Origin: Mycobacterium sp. HUMS_12744610
GTDB lineage: Bacteria; Actinomycetota; Actinomycetes; Mycobacteriales; Mycobacteriaceae
Assembly: GCF_041206865.1 (NCBI RefSeq)
Contig: NZ_JBGEDP010000001.1
Span: forward strand, 2,108,001-2,172,000
Length of the DNA stretch: 64,000 nucleotides
Direction: 5' to 3'
Both the position numbers and the translations under genes were made by a program. Below the pieces are notes generated by a model that searched no databases, was not told the DNA's origin, and was given only the letters and a program-made list of their open reading frames with translations. Shown here in pieces: positions 1-11,009 of this stretch (positions are counted from its first letter, which is position 1; each line of letters starts with the position of its first letter).

Positions 1-2
1 TC

Positions 3-1385
3 AAGCTGGACCGTTTCAACGAGGTCGCCGAACTCATGGCCACCGACTACTCCGACGAGTTGATGGAGGAAATGGGGCGGCTGCAGGAGGACCTCGACCA
101 CGCCGACGCGTGGGACCTCGACTCGCAGCTCGAGCAGGCCATGGACGCGCTGCGCTGCCCGCCGCCCGACGAGCCGGTGACCAATCTGTCCGGCGGTGAG
201 CGTCGCCGGGTGGCGTTGTGCAAGCTGCTGTTGTCCAAGCCCGACCTGCTGTTACTGGACGAACCGACCAACCACCTGGACGCCGAGAGCGTGCAGTGGC
301 TCGAGCAGCACCTGGCCTCCTATGCGGGGGCGGTGCTGGCGGTGACCCACGACCGCTACTTCCTCGACAACGTCGCCCAGTGGATCCTCGAGCTGGACCG
401 CGGCCGCGCCTACCCCTACGAAGGCAACTACTCGACCTACCTGGAGAAGAAGGCCGAGCGGCTGTCGGTGCAGGGCCGCAAAGACGCCAAGCTGCAGAAA
501 CGGCTGGCCGACGAGCTGGCGTGGGTCCGGTCCGGCACCAAGGCGCGTCAGGCCAAAGGCAAGGCGCGACTGCAGCGCTACGAGGAAATGGTCGCCGAGG
601 CCGAAAAGACGCGGAAGCTCGACTTCGAGGAGATCCAGATTCCGGTCGGGCCGCGACTGGGCAACGTGGTGGTCGAGGTGGCCCACCTCGACAAGGGCTT
701 CGGCGGACGCACCCTGATCAAGGACCTCTCGTTCACCCTGCCGCGCAACGGCATCGTCGGCGTCATCGGCCCCAATGGTGTCGGCAAGACCACGCTGTTC
801 AAAACCATCGTGGGTCTCGAGGAGCCGGACAGCGGCACCGTCAAGGTCGGCGAAACGGTCAAGCTCAGCTACGTCGACCAGGACCGCGCCGGCATCGACC
901 CCAAAATGACCGTGTGGGAAGTCGTCTCGGACGGGCTCGACTACATCGAGGTCGGCCAGAGCGAGGTGCCGTCTCGGGCCTACGTGTCGGCGTTCGGGTT
1001 CAAGGGACCCGACCAGCAGAAGCCGGCGGGGGTGCTCTCCGGTGGCGAGCGCAACAGGCTCAACCTCGCGCTGACGCTCAAGCAGGGCGGCAACCTGATC
1101 CTGCTCGACGAGCCGACCAACGACCTGGACGTCGAAACGCTGAGCTCGCTGGAGAACGCCCTGGAGAACTTCCCCGGCTGCGCGGTGGTGATCTCCCACG
1201 ATCGCTGGTTTCTCGACCGCACCTGCACGCACATCCTGGCGTGGGAGGGCGACGAGGACAACGAGGCCAAGTGGTTCTGGTTCGAGGGCAACTTCGGGGC
1301 CTACGAGGAAAACAAGATTGACCGGCTGGGCGCCGAGGCCGCGCGTCCGCACAGAGTGACCCACCGCAAGTTGACGCGCGGCTGA
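3..1385 (+). CDS. ettA: Energy-dependent translational throttle protein EttA (ABC-F), 5' part missing
   Basis: ABC-F ATPase that acts in the cytoplasm on the ribosomal E site and gates entry of the 70S complex into elongation according to energy charge (family knowledge). The window starts inside the gene: 460 codons remain, against about 555 in full-length family members. Visible are the first-domain signature LSGGERRR and Walker [13 protein letters not shown], the inter-domain linker rich in charged residues (about residues 140-205), then the second domain with Walker A GPNGVGKT, signature LSGGERNR and Walker [13 protein letters not shown]. No membrane segments occur, as expected for ABC-F. 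The reading frame is open from base 3. The next gene starts 44 bases downstream. Identity is firm; only the N-terminus is unseen. Confidence 0.95.
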   Translation, partial: KLDRFNEVAELMATDYSDELMEEMGRLQEDLDHADAWDLDSQLEQAMDALRCPPPDEPVTNLSGGERRRVALCKLLLSKPDLLLLDEPTNHLDAESVQWLEQHLASYAGAVLAVTHDRYFLDNVAQWILELDRGRAYPYEGNYSTYLEKKAERLSVQGRKDAKLQKRLADELAWVRSGTKARQAKGKARLQRYEEMVAEAEKTRKLDFEEIQIPVGPRLGNVVVEVAHLDKGFGGRTLIKDLSFTLPRNGIVGVIGPNGVGKTTLFKTIVGLEEPDSGTVKVGETVKLSYVDQDRAGIDPKMTVWEVVSDGLDYIEVGQSEVPSRAYVSAFGFKGPDQQKPAGVLSGGERNRLNLALTLKQGGNLILLDEPTNDLDVETLSSLENALENFPGCAVVISHDRWFLDRTCTHILAWEGDEDNEAKWFWFEGNFGAYEENKIDRLGAEAARPHRVTHRKLTRG

Positions 1386-1429
1386 CGTCGGCCCGCGCTG
1401 ACATCCGTCGCAAGTTGGGAGCAATCGGC

Positions 1430-4400
1430 ATGACGATCGATCCCGGGGCTAAGCAGGACATTCAGCCGTGGACCACGTTCTCCGAGGACGAGGACATTCC
1501 CGAGTGGATCTCGACGGCCTACCTCGAGAGCTATCGCGGTCCGCACACCGACGAGCTCGGGGAAGCCGGGCCGATCGATCCGAGCCTGCCCGCCGCCATC
1601 GTGACCCCGGCGATGCTCGGTGCGCACTATCGGCTCGGCGAGCACCGCCCGGCCGGCGAAAGCTGCGTGGCCGTATACCCCCTGGACGATCCCGCGGGGT
1701 TCGGGCCTGCGCTGCAGGTCGTCACCGACCACGGCGGGATGCTGATGGACTCCGTCACGGTGCTGCTGCACCGCCTCGGTGTCGCCTACGCGGCCATCAT
1801 GACCCCGGTGTTCGAGGTGCGGCGCAGCCCCGAGGGGGACCTGCGCGGCATCGGGCCGAAGCCCGCCGGCGCGTCACCGTATGACGGCGAGGCGTGGATA
1901 CACGTGCAGCTGTCCCCGGCCGTCGACACCAAGGCCCTCGCCGAACTCGAGCGGCTGCTGTCCAAGGTGCTGGCCGACGTCCAGCAGGTCGCCAGCGACG
2001 CAACGGATCTGATCGCCGCGCTCGAGCAGGTGACCGCCGCCGTCGAAGCCAACTCCGACGACCATTTCGCCGCACCGGACCGCGACGAAGTGGCCGCACT
2101 GCTGCGCTGGCTGGCCGACGGGAACTTCCTGCTGCTGGGCTATCAGCGCTGCCAGGTGCACGACAGCGAGGTCTCCGGCGACGGGTCGAGGGGCCTCGGC
2201 GTGCTGCGGACACGCACCGGTTCCCGGCCCCGGTTGACCGACGACGACCAACTGCTGGTCCTGGCCCAGTCCGTGGTCGGCAGCTATCTGCGCTACGGTG
2301 CCTACCCGTACGCCATCGGGGTCCGCGAGTACGTCGACGACGGCATCGTCGAGCACCGCTTCGTCGGGCTCTTCACCATCACAGCCATGAACGCGGACGT
2401 GCTGGAGATCCCGATGGTCTCGCACCGGGTCCGCGAGGTGCTCACGATGGCCGACAGCGACCCCGCCTATCCCGGGCAGCTCCTTCTCGACGTCATCCAG
2501 ACCGTCCCGCGGTCGGAATTGTTCACCCTGAGCGCCGAACGGCTGTTAGCGATGGCCAAAGCCGTGGTCGACCTGGGATCCCAGCGGCGCGCATTGTTGT
2601 TCCTGCGCGCCGACCGGCTCCAGTACTTCGTCTCCTGCCTGGTCTATGTGGCCCGCGACCGCTACACCACACCGGTGCGGCGCCAGATCGAGGACATCCT
2701 GGTGCGCGAATTCGGCGGGACACGACTCGAATTCACCGCGCGTGTCAGCGAATCCCCATGGGCACTGATGCATTTCATGGTGCGGCTGCCTCCGAAACAG
2801 GAAGGTGTCGCCGTCGCTCCGGTCGACACCTCCGAAGAGAACCGGGTCCGGATCCAGGCGATGCTGAGCGAAGCCGCCCAAACCTGGTCCGACCGGCTGC
2901 ATGGCGCCGCGGCCGACGACACCGTCGCACAGGCGGACGCCGAGCACTACGCGGCCGCCTTCCCCGAGGCCTACAAGCAGGCCGTCGCGCCCGCCGACGC
3001 CATCGACCACATCCGCATCATCAACGAGCTGAGCGACGACTCGGTCAAGCTGGTGTTCTCCGACAGCGGCGAAGAGGGGCTCGCCCAGCTCACCTGGTTC
3101 CTGGGAGGGCACACCGCGTCGCTGAGTCAGCTGCTCCCGATGCTGCAGAGCATGGGGGTCGACGTGCTCGAGGAGCGGCCGTTCACCGTCACCCGGGCCG
3201 ACGAGCTGCCGGTGTGGATCTACCAGTTCAAGATCTCACCGCACCCGACCATCCCGCAGGCGTCGTCGACCGAAGAGCGCGACGCGACGGCACAACGGTT
3301 CGCCGACGCGGTCACCGCGATCTGGCAGGGCCGCGTCGAGATCGACCGATTCAACGAGTTGGTGATGCGCGCGGGCCTGGCCTGGCAGCAGGTCGTGCTG
3401 CTGCGCGCCTACACGAAATACCTGCGGCAGGCCGGGTTTCCCTACAGCCAGTCCCACATCGAGGCGGTGCTCAACGACCACCCGTCGACGGCGCGGTCGC
3501 TCGTCGCACTGTTCGAGGCGCTGTTCAACCCCCAGGGATCTTCCGGGAGCCGCGACGCGCAATCGGCGGCCAACGCGGTCGCCGCGGACATCGACGCGCT
3601 GCGCAGCCTGGACACCGACCGCATCCTGCGCGCCTTCGCGTCGCTGGTCCAGGCCACGCTGCGCACCAATTACTTTGTGACGAAAGAGGGTTCGGCCCGC
3701 GCCCAGAACGTGCTGGCGCTCAAGCTGGACGCGCAACTGATCGACGAGTTGCCGCTGCCGCGGCCCAAATACGAGATCTTCGTGTATTCCCCCCGCGTCG
3801 AGGGTGTGCACCTGAGGTTCGGCCCGGTGGCCCGCGGCGGGTTGCGCTGGTCGGACCGCCGCGACGACTTCCGCACCGAGATCCTGGGCCTGGTCAAGGC
3901 GCAGGCGGTGAAGAACGCCGTGATCGTGCCGGTCGGCGCCAAGGGCGGGTTCATCGTCAAGGGCCCGCCGCTGCCCACCGGTGATCCCGCCGCCGACCGG
4001 GACGCCACCCGCGCCGAAGGTGTGGCCTGCTACCAGCTGTTCATCTCCGGGCTGCTGGAGGTCACCGACAACGTCGACCACTCCACCGGGAAGGTCAACC
4101 CCCCGCCCGAGGTGGTGCGGCGCGATGGCGACGACGCCTACCTGGTGGTGGCCGCGGACAAAGGCACCGCCACGTTCTCCGACATCGCCAACGACGTCGC
4201 CAAGTCCTATGGGTTCTGGCTGGGCGACGCGTTCGCCTCCGGCGGGTCGGTCGGCTACGACCACAAGGCCATGGGCATCACCGCCAAGGGTGCGTGGGAG
4301 GCGGTCCGACGGCACTTCCGGGAGATGGGGGTCGACACCCAGGCCGAGGACTTCACCGTCGTCGGCATCGGCGACATGAGCGGCGACGTGTTCGGCAACG

Positions 4401-6271
4401 GCATGCTGCTGAGCAAGCACATCAAGCTGATCGCCGCCTTCGACCACCGGCACGTCTTCCTCGATCCGGACCCCGACCCCGAGGCGTCCTGGGAGGAACG
4501 CCGACGGCTGTTCGACCAGGCGCGCTCCAGCTGGGACGACTACGACAAGTCGCTGATCAGCGAGGGTGGCGGCGTGTATGCCCGCGAGCAGAAGGCGATC
4601 CCGGTCAGCGAGCAGGTCCGCGCCGCGCTGGGCATCGACGGCGACTCCGAGGAGATGGCCCCGCCCAACCTGATCAAGGCGATCCTGCAGGCGCCGGTGG
4701 ATCTGCTGTTCAACGGCGGGATCGGCACCTACATCAAGGCCGAATCCGAGTCCGACTCCGACGTGGGGGACCGCGCCAACGACCCGGTCCGCGTCAACGG
4801 AAACCAGGTGCGCGCCAAGGTGATCGGCGAAGGGGGCAACCTCGGTGTGACGGCGCTGGGTCGCGTCGAGTTCGACCTGTCGGGCGGGCGCATCAACACC
4901 GACGCGATGGACAACTCCGCCGGTGTGGACTGCTCGGACCACGAGGTCAACATCAAGATCCTGATCGACGCGCTGGTCACCGCCGGCAAGGTGGACCCCG
5001 ACGAGCGCAAAGAGCTGCTGGAGTCCATGACCGACGAGGTGGCACGGCTGGTGCTCACCGACAACGAGGACCAGAACGACCTGATCGGCACCAGCCGCTC
5101 CAACGCGGCCAGCCTGCTGCCGGTGCACGAACGCCAGATCAAGTTCCTGGTCGAAGAACGCGGCCTCAACCGCGAACTGGAGGCGCTGCCGTCGGAAAAG
5201 GAGATCCGCCGCCGCTCCGAGGCGGGCATCGGGCTCACCTCGCCCGAGCTGTGCACGCTGATGGCGCACGTCAAGCTCGGTCTCAAGGAGGACATGCTGG
5301 GCACCGAACTGCCCGAGCAGGACGTGTTCAGCTCCCGGTTGCCGCTCTACTTCCCGACGCCGCTGCGGGAACGGTTCACCCCGGAGATCCGTGCCCACCA
5401 GCTGCGCCGCGAGCTCGTCACCACCATGTTGATCAACGACCTGGTGGACACCGGGGGCATCAGCTACGCCTTCCGGATCGCCGAGGACGTCGGCGTCCAG
5501 CCCGTCGACGCGGTGCGCACCTACGTGGCCACCGACGCCATCTTCGGGGTGGGCGACCTCTGGCGGCAGATCCGCGCGTCGGACATACCGGTGGCCCTGT
5601 CGGACCGGCTCACGCTGGACACCAGGCGCCTGATCGACCGATCCGGGCGCTGGCTGCTCAACTACCGCCCGCAGCCGCTTGCCGTCGGCGCCGAGATCAA
5701 CCGCTTCGCCGCGAAGGTCAAGGAGCTGACCCCGCGCATGTCGGAGTGGCTGCGCGGTGACGACAAGGCGATCGTGGAAAAGGAAGCCGCCGAATACTCC
5801 TCGCAGGGCACGCCCGAGGATCTGGCCTACCTGGTCGCCGCCGGCCTGTACCGGTTCAGCCTGCTCGACATCATCGACATCGCCGACATCAACGAAATCG
5901 ACGCCGCCGAGGTCGCCGACACCTACTTCGCCCTGATGGACCGGCTCGGCACCGACGGGCTGCTCACGGCGGTATCCGAGCTGCCCCGCAACGATCGCTG
6001 GCATTCGTTGGCGCGCTTGGCCATTCGCGACGACATCTACGCATCGCTGCGCTCGCTGTGCTTCGATGTGCTCGCCGTCGGGGAGCCCGACGAGACCGGC
6101 GAGGAGAAGATCGCGGAGTGGGAGCACCTCAGCGCCTCGCGGGTGGAGCGGGCCCGCCGGACGCTGGCCGAGATCCAGGAGAGCGGGGCAAAGGATCTGG
6201 CGACGCTGTCGGTGGCCGCGCGGCAGATCCGGCGCATGACCCGCACCAGCGGCAGGGGCTCGTCGAGTTGA
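1430..6271 (+). CDS. gdh: NAD-specific glutamate dehydrogenase, large 180 kDa class
   Basis: Converts glutamate to 2-oxoglutarate and ammonia with NAD in the cytoplasm, and so links nitrogen and carbon metabolism. At 1613 residues it belongs to the L_180 class: a long N-terminal regulatory part with ACT-like regions (roughly residues 1-700), a catalytic core at about 800-1150, and a long helical C-terminal part. The core shows [16 protein letters not shown] and [14 protein letters not shown], followed by [15 protein letters not shown] and [11 protein letters not shown], typical of this class. In mycobacteria this enzyme is held in check by GarA (known), so it could be regulated here at protein level. 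An in-frame TTG exists at 1415, but ATG 1430 starts [10 protein letters not shown] as in the M. tuberculosis protein and has GGGAG about 9 bases upstream. The last bases overlap the next start. Confidence 0.96.
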   Translation: MTIDPGAKQDIQPWTTFSEDEDIPEWISTAYLESYRGPHTDELGEAGPIDPSLPAAIVTPAMLGAHYRLGEHRPAGESCVAVYPLDDPAGFGPALQVVTDHGGMLMDSVTVLLHRLGVAYAAIMTPVFEVRRSPEGDLRGIGPKPAGASPYDGEAWIHVQLSPAVDTKALAELERLLSKVLADVQQVASDATDLIAALEQVTAAVEANSDDHFAAPDRDEVAALLRWLADGNFLLLGYQRCQVHDSEVSGDGSRGLGVLRTRTGSRPRLTDDDQLLVLAQSVVGSYLRYGAYPYAIGVREYVDDGIVEHRFVGLFTITAMNADVLEIPMVSHRVREVLTMADSDPAYPGQLLLDVIQTVPRSELFTLSAERLLAMAKAVVDLGSQRRALLFLRADRLQYFVSCLVYVARDRYTTPVRRQIEDILVREFGGTRLEFTARVSESPWALMHFMVRLPPKQEGVAVAPVDTSEENRVRIQAMLSEAAQTWSDRLHGAAADDTVAQADAEHYAAAFPEAYKQAVAPADAIDHIRIINELSDDSVKLVFSDSGEEGLAQLTWFLGGHTASLSQLLPMLQSMGVDVLEERPFTVTRADELPVWIYQFKISPHPTIPQASSTEERDATAQRFADAVTAIWQGRVEIDRFNELVMRAGLAWQQVVLLRAYTKYLRQAGFPYSQSHIEAVLNDHPSTARSLVALFEALFNPQGSSGSRDAQSAANAVAADIDALRSLDTDRILRAFASLVQATLRTNYFVTKEGSARAQNVLALKLDAQLIDELPLPRPKYEIFVYSPRVEGVHLRFGPVARGGLRWSDRRDDFRTEILGLVKAQAVKNAVIVPVGAKGGFIVKGPPLPTGDPAADRDATRAEGVACYQLFISGLLEVTDNVDHSTGKVNPPPEVVRRDGDDAYLVVAADKGTATFSDIANDVAKSYGFWLGDAFASGGSVGYDHKAMGITAKGAWEAVRRHFREMGVDTQAEDFTVVGIGDMSGDVFGNGMLLSKHIKLIAAFDHRHVFLDPDPDPEASWEERRRLFDQARSSWDDYDKSLISEGGGVYAREQKAIPVSEQVRAALGIDGDSEEMAPPNLIKAILQAPVDLLFNGGIGTYIKAESESDSDVGDRANDPVRVNGNQVRAKVIGEGGNLGVTALGRVEFDLSGGRINTDAMDNSAGVDCSDHEVNIKILIDALVTAGKVDPDERKELLESMTDEVARLVLTDNEDQNDLIGTSRSNAASLLPVHERQIKFLVEERGLNRELEALPSEKEIRRRSEAGIGLTSPELCTLMAHVKLGLKEDMLGTELPEQDVFSSRLPLYFPTPLRERFTPEIRAHQLRRELVTTMLINDLVDTGGISYAFRIAEDVGVQPVDAVRTYVATDAIFGVGDLWRQIRASDIPVALSDRLTLDTRRLIDRSGRWLLNYRPQPLAVGAEINRFAAKVKELTPRMSEWLRGDDKAIVEKEAAEYSSQGTPEDLAYLVAAGLYRFSLLDIIDIADINEIDAAEVADTYFALMDRLGTDGLLTAVSELPRNDRWHSLARLAIRDDIYASLRSLCFDVLAVGEPDETGEEKIAEWEHLSASRVERARRTLAEIQESGAKDLATLSVAARQIRRMTRTSGRGSSS

Positions 6272-6681
6272 GCGTTGGTTACGTCGCACCCGTGCCGGTG
6301 CGCTGGTCGGACATCGACATGTACCAGCACATCAACCACGCCACCATGGTCACGATCCTGGAAGAAGCGCGGGTGCCGTTCCTCGCCGAGCCGTTCGCCC
6401 TCGACATCGCCACGGTCGGGTTGCTGATCGCCGACGTCCGGGTCACCTACAAGGCGCAGCTGCGCCTCGCCGATTCGCCTCTGCAGGTGACCATCTGGAC
6501 CAAGCAGTTGCGGACGGTCGACTTCACGCTGGGCTACGAGGTGCGTTCGGTCGGGGCCGCCCCCGGGTCCAAGCCGGCTGTCATCGCCGAGTCGCAGCTG
6601 GCCGCGGTCCACATCGAGGAGCAGCGACTGGTGCGGCTCTCACCACACCAACGGGAGTACTTGCAACGGTGGCTGCGGTGA
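6268..6681 (+). CDS. Acyl-CoA thioesterase, hotdog fold (4HBT type)
   Basis: A 137-residue single-domain hotdog protein. Near the N-terminus it has [17 protein letters not shown], the 4-hydroxybenzoyl-CoA thioesterase signature with the catalytic-type Asp ([11 protein letters not shown]). Members hydrolyse acyl-CoA thioesters in the cytoplasm; the acyl substrate cannot be read from sequence. The start is TTG 6268, which overlaps the gdh stop in the string TTGA and leaves no room for a separate promoter, so it is translationally coupled to gdh. The size matches M. tuberculosis Rv2475c. The next gene overlaps its stop in turn, giving a gdh-thioesterase-unknown run that is probably one transcript. 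Confidence 0.85.
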   Translation: MSVGYVAPVPVRWSDIDMYQHINHATMVTILEEARVPFLAEPFALDIATVGLLIADVRVTYKAQLRLADSPLQVTIWTKQLRTVDFTLGYEVRSVGAAPGSKPAVIAESQLAAVHIEEQRLVRLSPHQREYLQRWLR

Positions 6682-7352
6682 CAGGAGGCGGAGCCGAGCG
6701 AGGACTGTGGCTGGGGCCGCAAGGCGGTACCGCCCAGCGAGCGGACCTCGCCACGTTCGTCGATCGCGCGTTGCGACTCGACGACACGGCGGTGATCCGG
6801 TTGCGTGCTCGGGCCGGTGGGCTGGTGACCGCATGGGTGGCAACGGGTTTCGACGTACTGGTCTGTCGCGTGGTGGGGGGCACCGTGCGGCCCGGCGACC
6901 TGTCGGTGGCCGCGGACGGATTGGCGCGCGGCCTGGCCGCGATGGACGCCTCGGGCTACGTGGATCCGGGCTTTTCGATGGACTCGGCCTGGCGGGGTGC
7001 ACTGCCCCCGGAATCCGGCTTCATCCACGTCGACGACGTACCGGCCCGGGTGATGCTGGACCTAGCCGAGCGCGGCGCGCGACTTGCCAAGGAACACAGC
7101 AGTTCCCACGGCCCGCCCGTCTCACTGCTCGACCAGGAGGTCATCCGGGCCAGTTCGGCCGAGGTCGAGATAGGTGTGCCCATGCGTTGTGTGTTCGCTT
7201 TGACCGCAATGGGATTCCTGCCACAGCAGGCGGATGCCATTCCCGCCGAAGAGATCATCCGGGTCCGCGCCATGCCGAACTGGCTGCGCATCGACGCCAG
7301 GTTCGGCTCGGTGTACCGGCGTCGCGGCGACCCGGCGCTGGTGCTGCGCTGA
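6678..7352 (+). CDS. Conserved mycobacterial protein of unknown function (Rv2474c-like)
   Basis: I do not recognise a functional domain. The product is about 224 residues, acidic to neutral, with no signal peptide or membrane segment. It has a Gly-rich N-terminus (RGLWLGPQGG) and a middle part with several short hydrophobic strands that end in arginine-rich turns. GTG 6678 overlaps the thioesterase stop (GTGA), which argues for this start; an in-frame GTG at 6669 is the alternative. It lies in the same place as Rv2474c of M. tuberculosis, so its conservation next to the thioesterase and gdh suggests co-expression. The following 98 bases up to the convergent aglA hold no feature I can support. 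Confidence 0.75.
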   Translation: MTGGGAERGLWLGPQGGTAQRADLATFVDRALRLDDTAVIRLRARAGGLVTAWVATGFDVLVCRVVGGTVRPGDLSVAADGLARGLAAMDASGYVDPGFSMDSAWRGALPPESGFIHVDDVPARVMLDLAERGARLAKEHSSSHGPPVSLLDQEVIRASSAEVEIGVPMRCVFALTAMGFLPQQADAIPAEEIIRVRAMPNWLRIDARFGSVYRRRGDPALVLR

Positions 7353-7450
7353 GGATCAGGTTCCCTGGGCCGTCCACAAGGGCGGAACGCAGTCGCGGCG
7401 ATTCCGGTTGGCTCACCGTCCACGCCTGAGGTCCGATGCACGCAGCGGGA

Positions 7451-9025
7451 CTAGACGAGCCACGCCGCGGCGTCGGGCGGCAAGGCGCCGCCGGCCGGCG
7501 GCACGCTGGCCAGGATGACCTCCCCCTGCGGCAGCGGGATCGGCCGGCTGCCCGCGTTGAGGACGCAACGCAACCCGCCCGCGCGGCGGCGGAAAATCAG
7601 CGCGTCGGCCGGCGCCGTCAGCCAGTCGATCGCGGTGCCTTCGAATTCCGCACGGGCCCTGCGCAACTCGATCGCCTGCCGGAAGAACGACAACGTCGAC
7701 CCGGCGTCGGCGCGCTGCTTCTCGACCGTCAGCGCCGCCCAGTCCTCCGGCATCGGCAGCCAGGTGTCGGCGGAGCCGGAGAAACCGAACGGGGGAGTGT
7801 CACCCGACCACGGCATCGGGACCCGGCAGCCGTCGCGGCCCCGCTCGGTGTGTCCGGAGCGTTCCCACGTGGGATCCTGCAGCACCTCGTCGGGCAGGTC
7901 GACGTCGGGCAGGCCCAGTTCCTCGCCGTTGTAGACGAACACCGCACCGGGCAGGGCCAGCGTCACCATGGCCATGGCGCGCGCCCGGCGCAGCCCGGCC
8001 TCCCCGCCGCCGTAGCGGGTGACCTCCCGGCCGACGTCGTGGTTGGACAGCGTCCAGGTCGGGGTGGCGTCGACGAGCGCCGCGGCCGCCAGCGAGTTCT
8101 GGATCGCGTCGTGGATCTCGGTAACGTCGAACTCGGTTCGGGTGAGCCGGAAGTTGAAGCCGAGGTGCAGCTCGTCGGGCCGCAGATATTCCGCCCAGCG
8201 GCGATTGTCGGTGACCCACACCTCGCCGACGGTCATCGCCCCGGGGTAGTCGTCGACCACCGTGCGGATGTCGCGGTGGATGGCGTGCACGTTCGGGTTG
8301 TTGAAGCGCGGGTCGTCGTCGGTGTGGCGCAACACCGTGCTGTTGTCCTTGGCGTCCGGCAGGCCCTCGGGCTTGGCCATGCCGTGCGCCACGTCGATGC
8401 GGAAGCCGTCCACGCCGCGCTCCAGCCAGAACCGCAGCGTCTTCTCGAAGTCGTCGAAGACCTCGGGATTGTCCCAGTTGAGGTCCGGCTGCTCGGCGTC
8501 GAAAAGGTGCAGGTACCACTGGCCGGGCTCGCCGTCGGGCTCGACCACCCGCGTCCAGGCCGGGCCGCCGAACACCGACTCCCAATTGTTCGGCGGCACC
8601 GCCCCGTCGGGGCCTTGCCCGTCGCGGAAGAAATACCGATCCCGCGCCTCGGTGCGCGGACCCGCGGCCAGCGCGGCCCGAAACCACGGGTGCTGGGAGC
8701 TGGTGTGGTTGGGGACGACGTCCATGGTGACCTTGATGCCCCGCTGGTGTGCGGCCGTGACCAGCCGCTCGAACGCCGCCAGCCCGCCGAACAACGGATC
8801 GATGTCGCGCGGGTCCGCCACGTCGTAGCCGTGATCGGCCATCGGGGACACGGTGACGGGGTTGAGCCAGATCGCGTCGACACCGAGCTCTTGCAGGTGG
8901 CCCAGCCGGGCCGTCAGCCCGTCCAGGTCGCCGACCCCGTCGTCATTGCTGTCGGCGAACGACCGCGGATAAACCTGGTAGAAGACCGCGTTCGACCACC
9001 ACGGCGTGTCCGTCGCGCCCGCCAT
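7451..9025 (-). CDS. aglA: Alpha-glucosidase, glycoside hydrolase family 13 (AglA)
   Basis: A 524-residue cytoplasmic GH13 enzyme that cleaves terminal alpha-glucosidic bonds, for example in maltose, isomaltose or trehalose-type oligosaccharides; linkage preference cannot be read here. The N-terminus WWSNAVFYQVYPRSFADSN is typical of the oligo-1,6-glucosidase/alpha-glucosidase subgroup. The four GH13 regions are present: DVVPNHTS (about 103), GFRIDVAHGM with the nucleophile Asp (about 211), GEVWV with the acid/base Glu, and LSNHDV with the stabilising Asp. The start ATG shares its first base with the glbO stop (TGATG), so the two form an operon transcribed glbO then aglA. The same pair is found in M. 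tuberculosis (Rv2470-Rv2471). Confidence 0.93.
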   Translation of the reverse strand: MAGATDTPWWSNAVFYQVYPRSFADSNDDGVGDLDGLTARLGHLQELGVDAIWLNPVTVSPMADHGYDVADPRDIDPLFGGLAAFERLVTAAHQRGIKVTMDVVPNHTSSQHPWFRAALAAGPRTEARDRYFFRDGQGPDGAVPPNNWESVFGGPAWTRVVEPDGEPGQWYLHLFDAEQPDLNWDNPEVFDDFEKTLRFWLERGVDGFRIDVAHGMAKPEGLPDAKDNSTVLRHTDDDPRFNNPNVHAIHRDIRTVVDDYPGAMTVGEVWVTDNRRWAEYLRPDELHLGFNFRLTRTEFDVTEIHDAIQNSLAAAALVDATPTWTLSNHDVGREVTRYGGGEAGLRRARAMAMVTLALPGAVFVYNGEELGLPDVDLPDEVLQDPTWERSGHTERGRDGCRVPMPWSGDTPPFGFSGSADTWLPMPEDWAALTVEKQRADAGSTLSFFRQAIELRRARAEFEGTAIDWLTAPADALIFRRRAGGLRCVLNAGSRPIPLPQGEVILASVPPAGGALPPDAAAWLV

Positions 9026-9414
9026 CAGATGGTCGAGTTCACGAGCGAGTGGGCGGCCATCTCGAGGTAGTCCAGCAACTCTTTGCGGTGCTCGTCGTCA
9101 AGCGTCTGCGAGTCGATGGACGCGACGGCGGTGTGCATGCAGCGCAACCACGCATCCCGCTCGATGGGCGTGATCCGGAATCGGGCGTGGCGCATCCGCA
9201 GCCGCGGGTGGCCGCGCTGGTCGGAGTACGTGCGCGGGCCGCCCCAGTACTGCTCGAGAAACATCCGCAACCTTTCCTCGGCGCCCGCCAGGTCGTCGGC
9301 GGGGTACAGCTCGCGCAGGACCTCGTCCTCGGGAACCTGCTCGTAGAACCGCGAGACGATCGCGTTGAAGGTTTCGGCACCGCCGACGGCGTCGTAAAAG
9401 CTGACCTGATCCAT
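9025..9414 (-). CDS. glbO: Group II truncated haemoglobin GlbO
   Basis: A 129-residue truncated haemoglobin (trHbO) that binds haem and oxygen with very high affinity; mycobacterial GlbO has been linked to respiration and peroxide handling. It begins SFYDAVGG, keeps the F-helix His in RHARF, Tyr and Trp residues in [13 protein letters not shown], and the RDAWLRCM segment of trHbO. The start is uncertain: ATG 9414 gives [11 protein letters not shown] 9423 adds MEE, and the open frame extends further, but family members begin just before [16 protein letters not shown] string sits directly before ATG 9414, too close for ideal spacing. It is first in the glbO-aglA operon. Confidence 0.93.
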   Translation of the reverse strand: MDQVSFYDAVGGAETFNAIVSRFYEQVPEDEVLRELYPADDLAGAEERLRMFLEQYWGGPRTYSDQRGHPRLRMRHARFRITPIERDAWLRCMHTAVASIDSQTLDDEHRKELLDYLEMAAHSLVNSTI

Positions 9415-9567
9415 CTCCTCCATTGTGGTGCATGGGGCGGCGGGCGAGGCGCGCCGGGCGCAAACCTGCGCCAAGACTTGCCTGCTGTTCACCGGATGGA
9501 CACGGCTCACCCCGGGAATAGGGGTGCGATCCGCGGCGAATCATGGTGGACTATCCGCGGAGGATCT

Positions 9568-10215
9568 ATGGCGCAGGGCAAGAGACGCCGCAGCCACCGC
9601 AGTTCCGGTGCCGCGGCAGGGTCGACCGAGCCAGCGACCGCGTCATGCCTGCACAGTGTTGAGAGTTACCCTCCCCCTCGCCCGGACGGCTCGTCGATCT
9701 GGAGCCGGCGGCGGGTGCTGCTGCTCAACTCCACCTACGAGCCGCTCACGGCGCTGCCGATGCGGCGCGCCATCGTGATGGTCATCTGCGGCAAGGCCGA
9801 CGTGGTGCACCACGACCCGGCCGGACCGGTCATCCACTCGGCGACCAGTTCGATCGTGGTGCCCTCGGTGATCCAGCTGCGGGCATTCGTGCGGGTGCCC
9901 TACCGCGCCCGCGTGCCGATGACCCGCGCCGCGCTGATGCACCGCGACCGCTTCTGCTGCGCCTACTGCGGCGCGAAAGCCGACACCGTGGACCACGTGG
10001 TGCCGCGCAGCCGCGGCGGCGACCACTCCTGGGAGAACTGCGTCGCGTGCTGCTCGACGTGCAACCACCGCAAGGGCGACAAGCTGCTCGCCGAACTCGG
10101 CTGGACGCTGCGCCGGGCGCCGATGCCGCCGACGGGCCAACACTGGCGGCTGCTGTCCACGGTCAAGGAGCTGGACCCGGCGTGGACCCGCTATCTCGGT
10201 GAAGGCGCGGCTTAG
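9568..10215 (+). CDS. HNH endonuclease domain protein
   Basis: A 215-residue protein. It has a basic, low-complexity N-terminus (about 50 residues), then a conserved middle segment [19 protein letters not shown], and a C-terminal HNH nuclease domain: [15 protein letters not shown] (first His), the [18 protein letters not shown] stretch with Asn/His, and four zinc-type cysteines. The family cuts or nicks DNA; these stand-alone actinobacterial members have no proven substrate. The start ATG 9568 has GCGGAGGA 4 bases upstream, which decides it against the longer open frame. It is transcribed divergently from glbO, with about 150 bases between the starts. The positional match is M. tuberculosis Rv2469c. 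Confidence 0.85.
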   Translation: MAQGKRRRSHRSSGAAAGSTEPATASCLHSVESYPPPRPDGSSIWSRRRVLLLNSTYEPLTALPMRRAIVMVICGKADVVHHDPAGPVIHSATSSIVVPSVIQLRAFVRVPYRARVPMTRAALMHRDRFCCAYCGAKADTVDHVVPRSRGGDHSWENCVACCSTCNHRKGDKLLAELGWTLRRAPMPPTGQHWRLLSTVKELDPAWTRYLGEGAA

Positions 10216-10282
10216 CCGGTCCGGGGTCGTCCGGGGCTCATGCCAGGCCCATCCGGGTGCCCCGCAAGGCGCCCCGGTGGGA

Positions 10283-10288
10283 TACGGT
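10283..10288 (+). promoter_or_regulatory. -10 box of a probable leaderless promoter for the small oxidase subunit gene
   Basis: TACGGT fits the mycobacterial SigA -10 pattern TANNNT. It lies 7 bases before GTG 10296, and no Shine-Dalgarno sequence is present between. Transcription would start at or next to the start codon. Confidence 0.5.
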
Positions 10289-10295
10289 TTGCGTC

Positions 10296-10532
10296 GTGAG
10301 CCTTATGCAGATCCACCTGTTCTTTATCGGAATCCCGCTGCTGCTGGTGATCCTGCTGGCGGTGCCGATCTTCTCGCGCAAGGGGCCGCACCCCGCGACC
10401 TACAAGCTCTCCGAGCCCTGGACACATCCGCCGATCCTGTGGGCGGCCACGGACGAAGCCGTCGGCCACGCGCACGGTGGGCACGACGCAGCGAAGTTCT
10501 CAGTGGGAGGTGGCGCCAGTGGCACATGGTGA
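10296..10532 (+). CDS. ctaJ: Small membrane subunit of aa3-type cytochrome oxidase (CtaJ-like)
   Basis: A 78-residue protein with one hydrophobic helix at about residues 6-27, a short basic stretch (SRKG), then a conserved soluble tail with [17 protein letters not shown] and a His/Gly-rich end. It matches the small accessory subunit seen in cryo-EM structures of the mycobacterial III2-IV2 respiratory supercomplex (recalled; M. smegmatis locus next to pepN, as here). Its place is the plasma membrane with cytochrome oxidase. GTG 10296 has no Shine-Dalgarno sequence but has a TANNNT box 7 bases upstream, so leaderless translation is likely. The gene overlaps the next one by 14 bases, and both products are reported in the same complex. 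The symbol I or J for this pair rests on memory. Confidence 0.7.
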   Translation: MSLMQIHLFFIGIPLLLVILLAVPIFSRKGPHPATYKLSEPWTHPPILWAATDEAVGHAHGGHDAAKFSVGGGASGTW

Positions 10533-10986
10533 GCTAGCGACGATCGATCAGGGCGACCTGCCCGAGGGCGCCGTCATCACCAGCAGCGGACGGATCTCGG
10601 CGGTCACCGAGCCCGGCGAACTGTCGGTGAAGTATCCGTTCCCGATCAAGGACCTCGTCGCCATCGACGACGCGCTCAAATACGGCTCGCGGGCGTCGAG
10701 GGCGCGGTTCGCCATCTACCTGGGCGACCTGGGCAGCGACACCGCCGCCCGGGCGCGCGAGATCCTGGCCAAGGTGCCGACGCCGGACAACGCGGTGCTG
10801 CTCGCCGTCTCGCCCGACCAGTGCGCCATCGAGGTCGTCTACGGCTCTCAGGTCCGGGGCCGCGGCGCGGAGTCGGCCGCACCCCTGGGGGTTGCCGCGG
10901 CCGCATCGGCGTTCGAGCAGGGCGACCTGGTCGACGGGCTGGTCAGCGCGATCCGCGTGCTCAGCGCCGGGATCTCCCCGGCCTGA
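10519..10986 (+). CDS. DUF5130 protein, probable cytochrome aa3 accessory subunit (CtaI-like)
   Basis: A soluble protein of about 155 residues with a TPM/DUF5130-type fold: [15 protein letters not shown] near the N-terminus, then [25 protein letters not shown], and a helical C-terminus ending [21 protein letters not shown]. In M. smegmatis a DUF5130 protein from this locus was found as an added subunit (CtaI in my recollection) of the III2-IV2 supercomplex. GTG 10519 is chosen because GGGAGG lies 8 bases upstream; an in-frame GTG at 10510 overlaps that site. The start lies inside the preceding membrane-subunit gene, so the two are translationally coupled. Confidence is high for the family and moderate for the complex assignment. 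Confidence 0.75.
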   Translation: MAHGELATIDQGDLPEGAVITSSGRISAVTEPGELSVKYPFPIKDLVAIDDALKYGSRASRARFAIYLGDLGSDTAARAREILAKVPTPDNAVLLAVSPDQCAIEVVYGSQVRGRGAESAAPLGVAAAASAFEQGDLVDGLVSAIRVLSAGISPA

Positions 10987-11009
10987 TCGCCCCCTCGGCG
11001 TCCGGGGGT

